64,000 bases of DNA from Protula sp. h YS-2021 (lineage: Eukaryota > Annelida > Polychaeta > Sabellida > Serpulidae). This document shows, piece by piece, positions 26,001 to 29,000 of the stretch (its first letter is position 1; every line of letters begins with the position of its first letter). The stretch lies in contig OX457034.1 in NCBI GenBank assembly GCA_949752745.1, forward strand, positions 5,884,264 through 5,948,263, in the 5' to 3' direction. The notes beneath the pieces are model-generated. The model was not told where the DNA came from and did not search any database. It worked only from the letters and a program-made list of their open reading frames with translations. The position numbers and the translations under genes were made by a program.

Positions 26001-29000
26001 ATTACTGGTCTGTAACACAAGGCAATTACTGGTCTGTAACACAAGGCAATTACTGGTCTGTAACACAAGGCAATTACTGGTCTGTAACACAAGGCAATTA
26101 CTGGTCTGTAACACAAGGCAATTACTGGTCTGTAACACAAGGCATTCACTCACTCACTGTGTCAGTAACATAAGGGAATTCGGCAAAAAAACTGGTAAAT
26201 CCGTGCGTCACAATGGCGCATGAGCAAAATTTATACGCACCATACTAGAAAATAGGTGCGTCATGGCGCACGCCAGAATCACTCGTGTTTACATTGAAAA
26301 ACACCGGATAATCGTATAAATCCGAAAAATGTATGATGTTGTATTGAGAACGGGCTACGGCTGGTCGCGGACTGGTTGCGGACTGGTTGCCCCCTGACAT
26401 ATGTACGGCAGCTTCCTTATCGCTGCAGCCAGCCTTGACCTTTCTCGACAAAACGGAGACGACACTGTCCTTTCTACGGGAATGTTGGGAAAAAAAATCC
26501 AGCAGTGAAGCTGGTTTCAAGCCCCCCCCCCCCCCCCCCCCCGCCAGTTTAGCTACAGAATACTGGATGTTTCAACTGAAAACCTACTGTTACGTTGGAC
26601 ACGAAGTTGTTGTCTGTGTTTCCTTGTGAATTTAAAAAAAAAAAACCTTTCGTGGCACATTTGTACTTTTTGTTTTGTTTTTTTTTTCACTGTGCCTCAC
26701 ATTGTTGGAGAACTTTGACAAACTTTGACAAACTTTGACAAACTTCCATCTCTTAACGGGAAATACGAATGTTTTTAACAAAAAAAAAATGAAATGCCTA
26801 TTCATCAATTCTTGGCTGACTTCAAAACAAAACATGACGTCACACATCTGCATAATAATATGATTTCTAATTGCTATCATTCTCACTGATCATGAACTTA
26901 AATAAAGCAAGCATTTTTATATCAGCCATTTCTTTTCGTAGAACCTTTTTCTTTCTGTAATTTATTTGCACATGTAATATGTTTCCAATCCACGTACTCC
27001 CAGTTGTGATTAATTTCACCAATAGAAGAAATGCGTTTCTGATGTTTTAACTGTAATTTTATAACATTTACATTGTAATTTATAATGTGTCTCTGTCATC
27101 AATGCGTAGTGACGCAAACCTTCATTTGGCCGAATTGCGGAGGATCGCCGAGAAGAGTAGCCTATCAAAACTACCTGCGGAATAGTCACACGCAATTTCA
27201 AAGCAATCGCATGAATACTGATGTGAAGTAGTATTTTAAATAAAAGTGTATATATATATACACAAAGGGGCATATATATACAGACAACAGACGAAATCCT
27301 CTCAATGATTGCTGAGATACAGCGTCTAAGTCTACAGCGCCTAAGTCTACAGCGCCTTAGTCTACAGCGCCTTCGTCCACCGCGCTTAAGTCCACAGCGC
27401 CTAAGTCCACAGCGCCTAGGTCCACAGCGCTTAAGTATACTGCGCCTACGCCAATAGCGCCTAGATCCACAGCGCCTTGGTACACAGCGCCTACGCCCAC
27501 AGCGCCTAAGTCTACCGAGCCTAGGTCCACAGCGACTACATACACTGCGCCTAGGTCCACAGTTCACATTTGTAAGGGCTTTTTTTTAATTTGTCTTTTT
27601 TTTCAATTTTTTACAAAAACAAGAATTAACCGCACATCGCAAAACCCCATTATATGGCCTGTTTTTGATGAAGAACGACACAGAGATGTGGCGCGCACAA
27701 AATGCCTCACTTACATCTGAAATGGCACGTACAAAATGCCTCACTTACATCTGAAATGGCACGTACAAAATGCCTCGCTTACATCTGAAATAGCCCGTAC
27801 AAAATGCCTCACTTACATCTGAAATGGCACGTACAAAATGCCTCACTTACATCTGAAATGGCACGTACAAAATGCCTCGCTTACATCTGAAATAGCCCGT
27901 ACAAAATGCCTCACTTACATCTGAAATGGCACGTACAAAATGCCTCACTTACATCTGAAATGGCACGTACAAAATGCCTCGCTTACATCTGAAATAGCCC
28001 GTACAAAATGCCTCACTTACATCTGAAATGCCGCGCACAAAATGCCTCACTTGCATCTGAAATGCCGCGCACAAAATGCCTCACTTAGATCTGGAATAGC
28101 GCGTACAAATTGGCTCACTTACATCTGAAATAGCGCGCACAAAATGCCTCACTTACATCTGAAATAGCGCGTGCAAAATGCCTCACTTACATCTGAAATA
28201 GCGCGTACGAAATGCCCCACTTACATCCGATATAGCACGTACAAAATGCCTCACTTACATCTGAAATTTCATTTGAAAAAAATGCCAAAAATTCTAAACA
28301 AATGTGAGTGAAAAGCATGAAAACGCACAAAGTTTTAATTTCATATTCCTTTAAGACGCCCTGTGGCCTTCAAACACAAACGACTCGGCTTAGACAGTTT
28401 CACAATATCCATTACATGTTAAACCAAGATTATTCAAAAACAGAACTTGTGTTTGAAAAGTCATTTCAAAAACAGCACGATTACACCATACCATCATTAA
28501 AGTTATAATGAAATCTTCTTGATTTTACTCCTTTTCAATCTTACAAATTGCATCCCTTGCAAAATGAATATCGTTTGTTATCGAAAAAATTAAAGACAAT
28601 TTCCTACTAATTACAGAAATCACAATTTGATCATATTTCCACTGGCATATCCGTGCAGATCACCGGTGAATCAACACGCTCACTTTCGAATTAAGGCTGT
28701 AATTTAAAGCAGTAACCATAGCAACTGAACTGGAGCGATTCCGCTGTCACATAGCACAAAACTTGCATCTTATCACTTGAGAAAAAGCAGTTCGCATTGA
28801 CATTCTGTGTGTCACCAAGTATTATGACGCAGGAACTCCCCCTCCCCCTCCCTCCACAGCGGGGGGTGGGGGCAGGGGAGGAGGCACCTGGTATTATGAC
28901 GCAGGAACTCCCCCTCCCCCTCCCTCCACAGCGGGGGGTGGGGGCAGGGGAGGAGGCACCTGGTATTATGACGCAGGAACTCCCCCTCCCCCTCCCTCCA

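Noticed and set aside
15018..26148. CRISPR-like regular arrays
   Set aside because: There are no unique spacers: units follow each other directly, and the genome is clearly eukaryotic.
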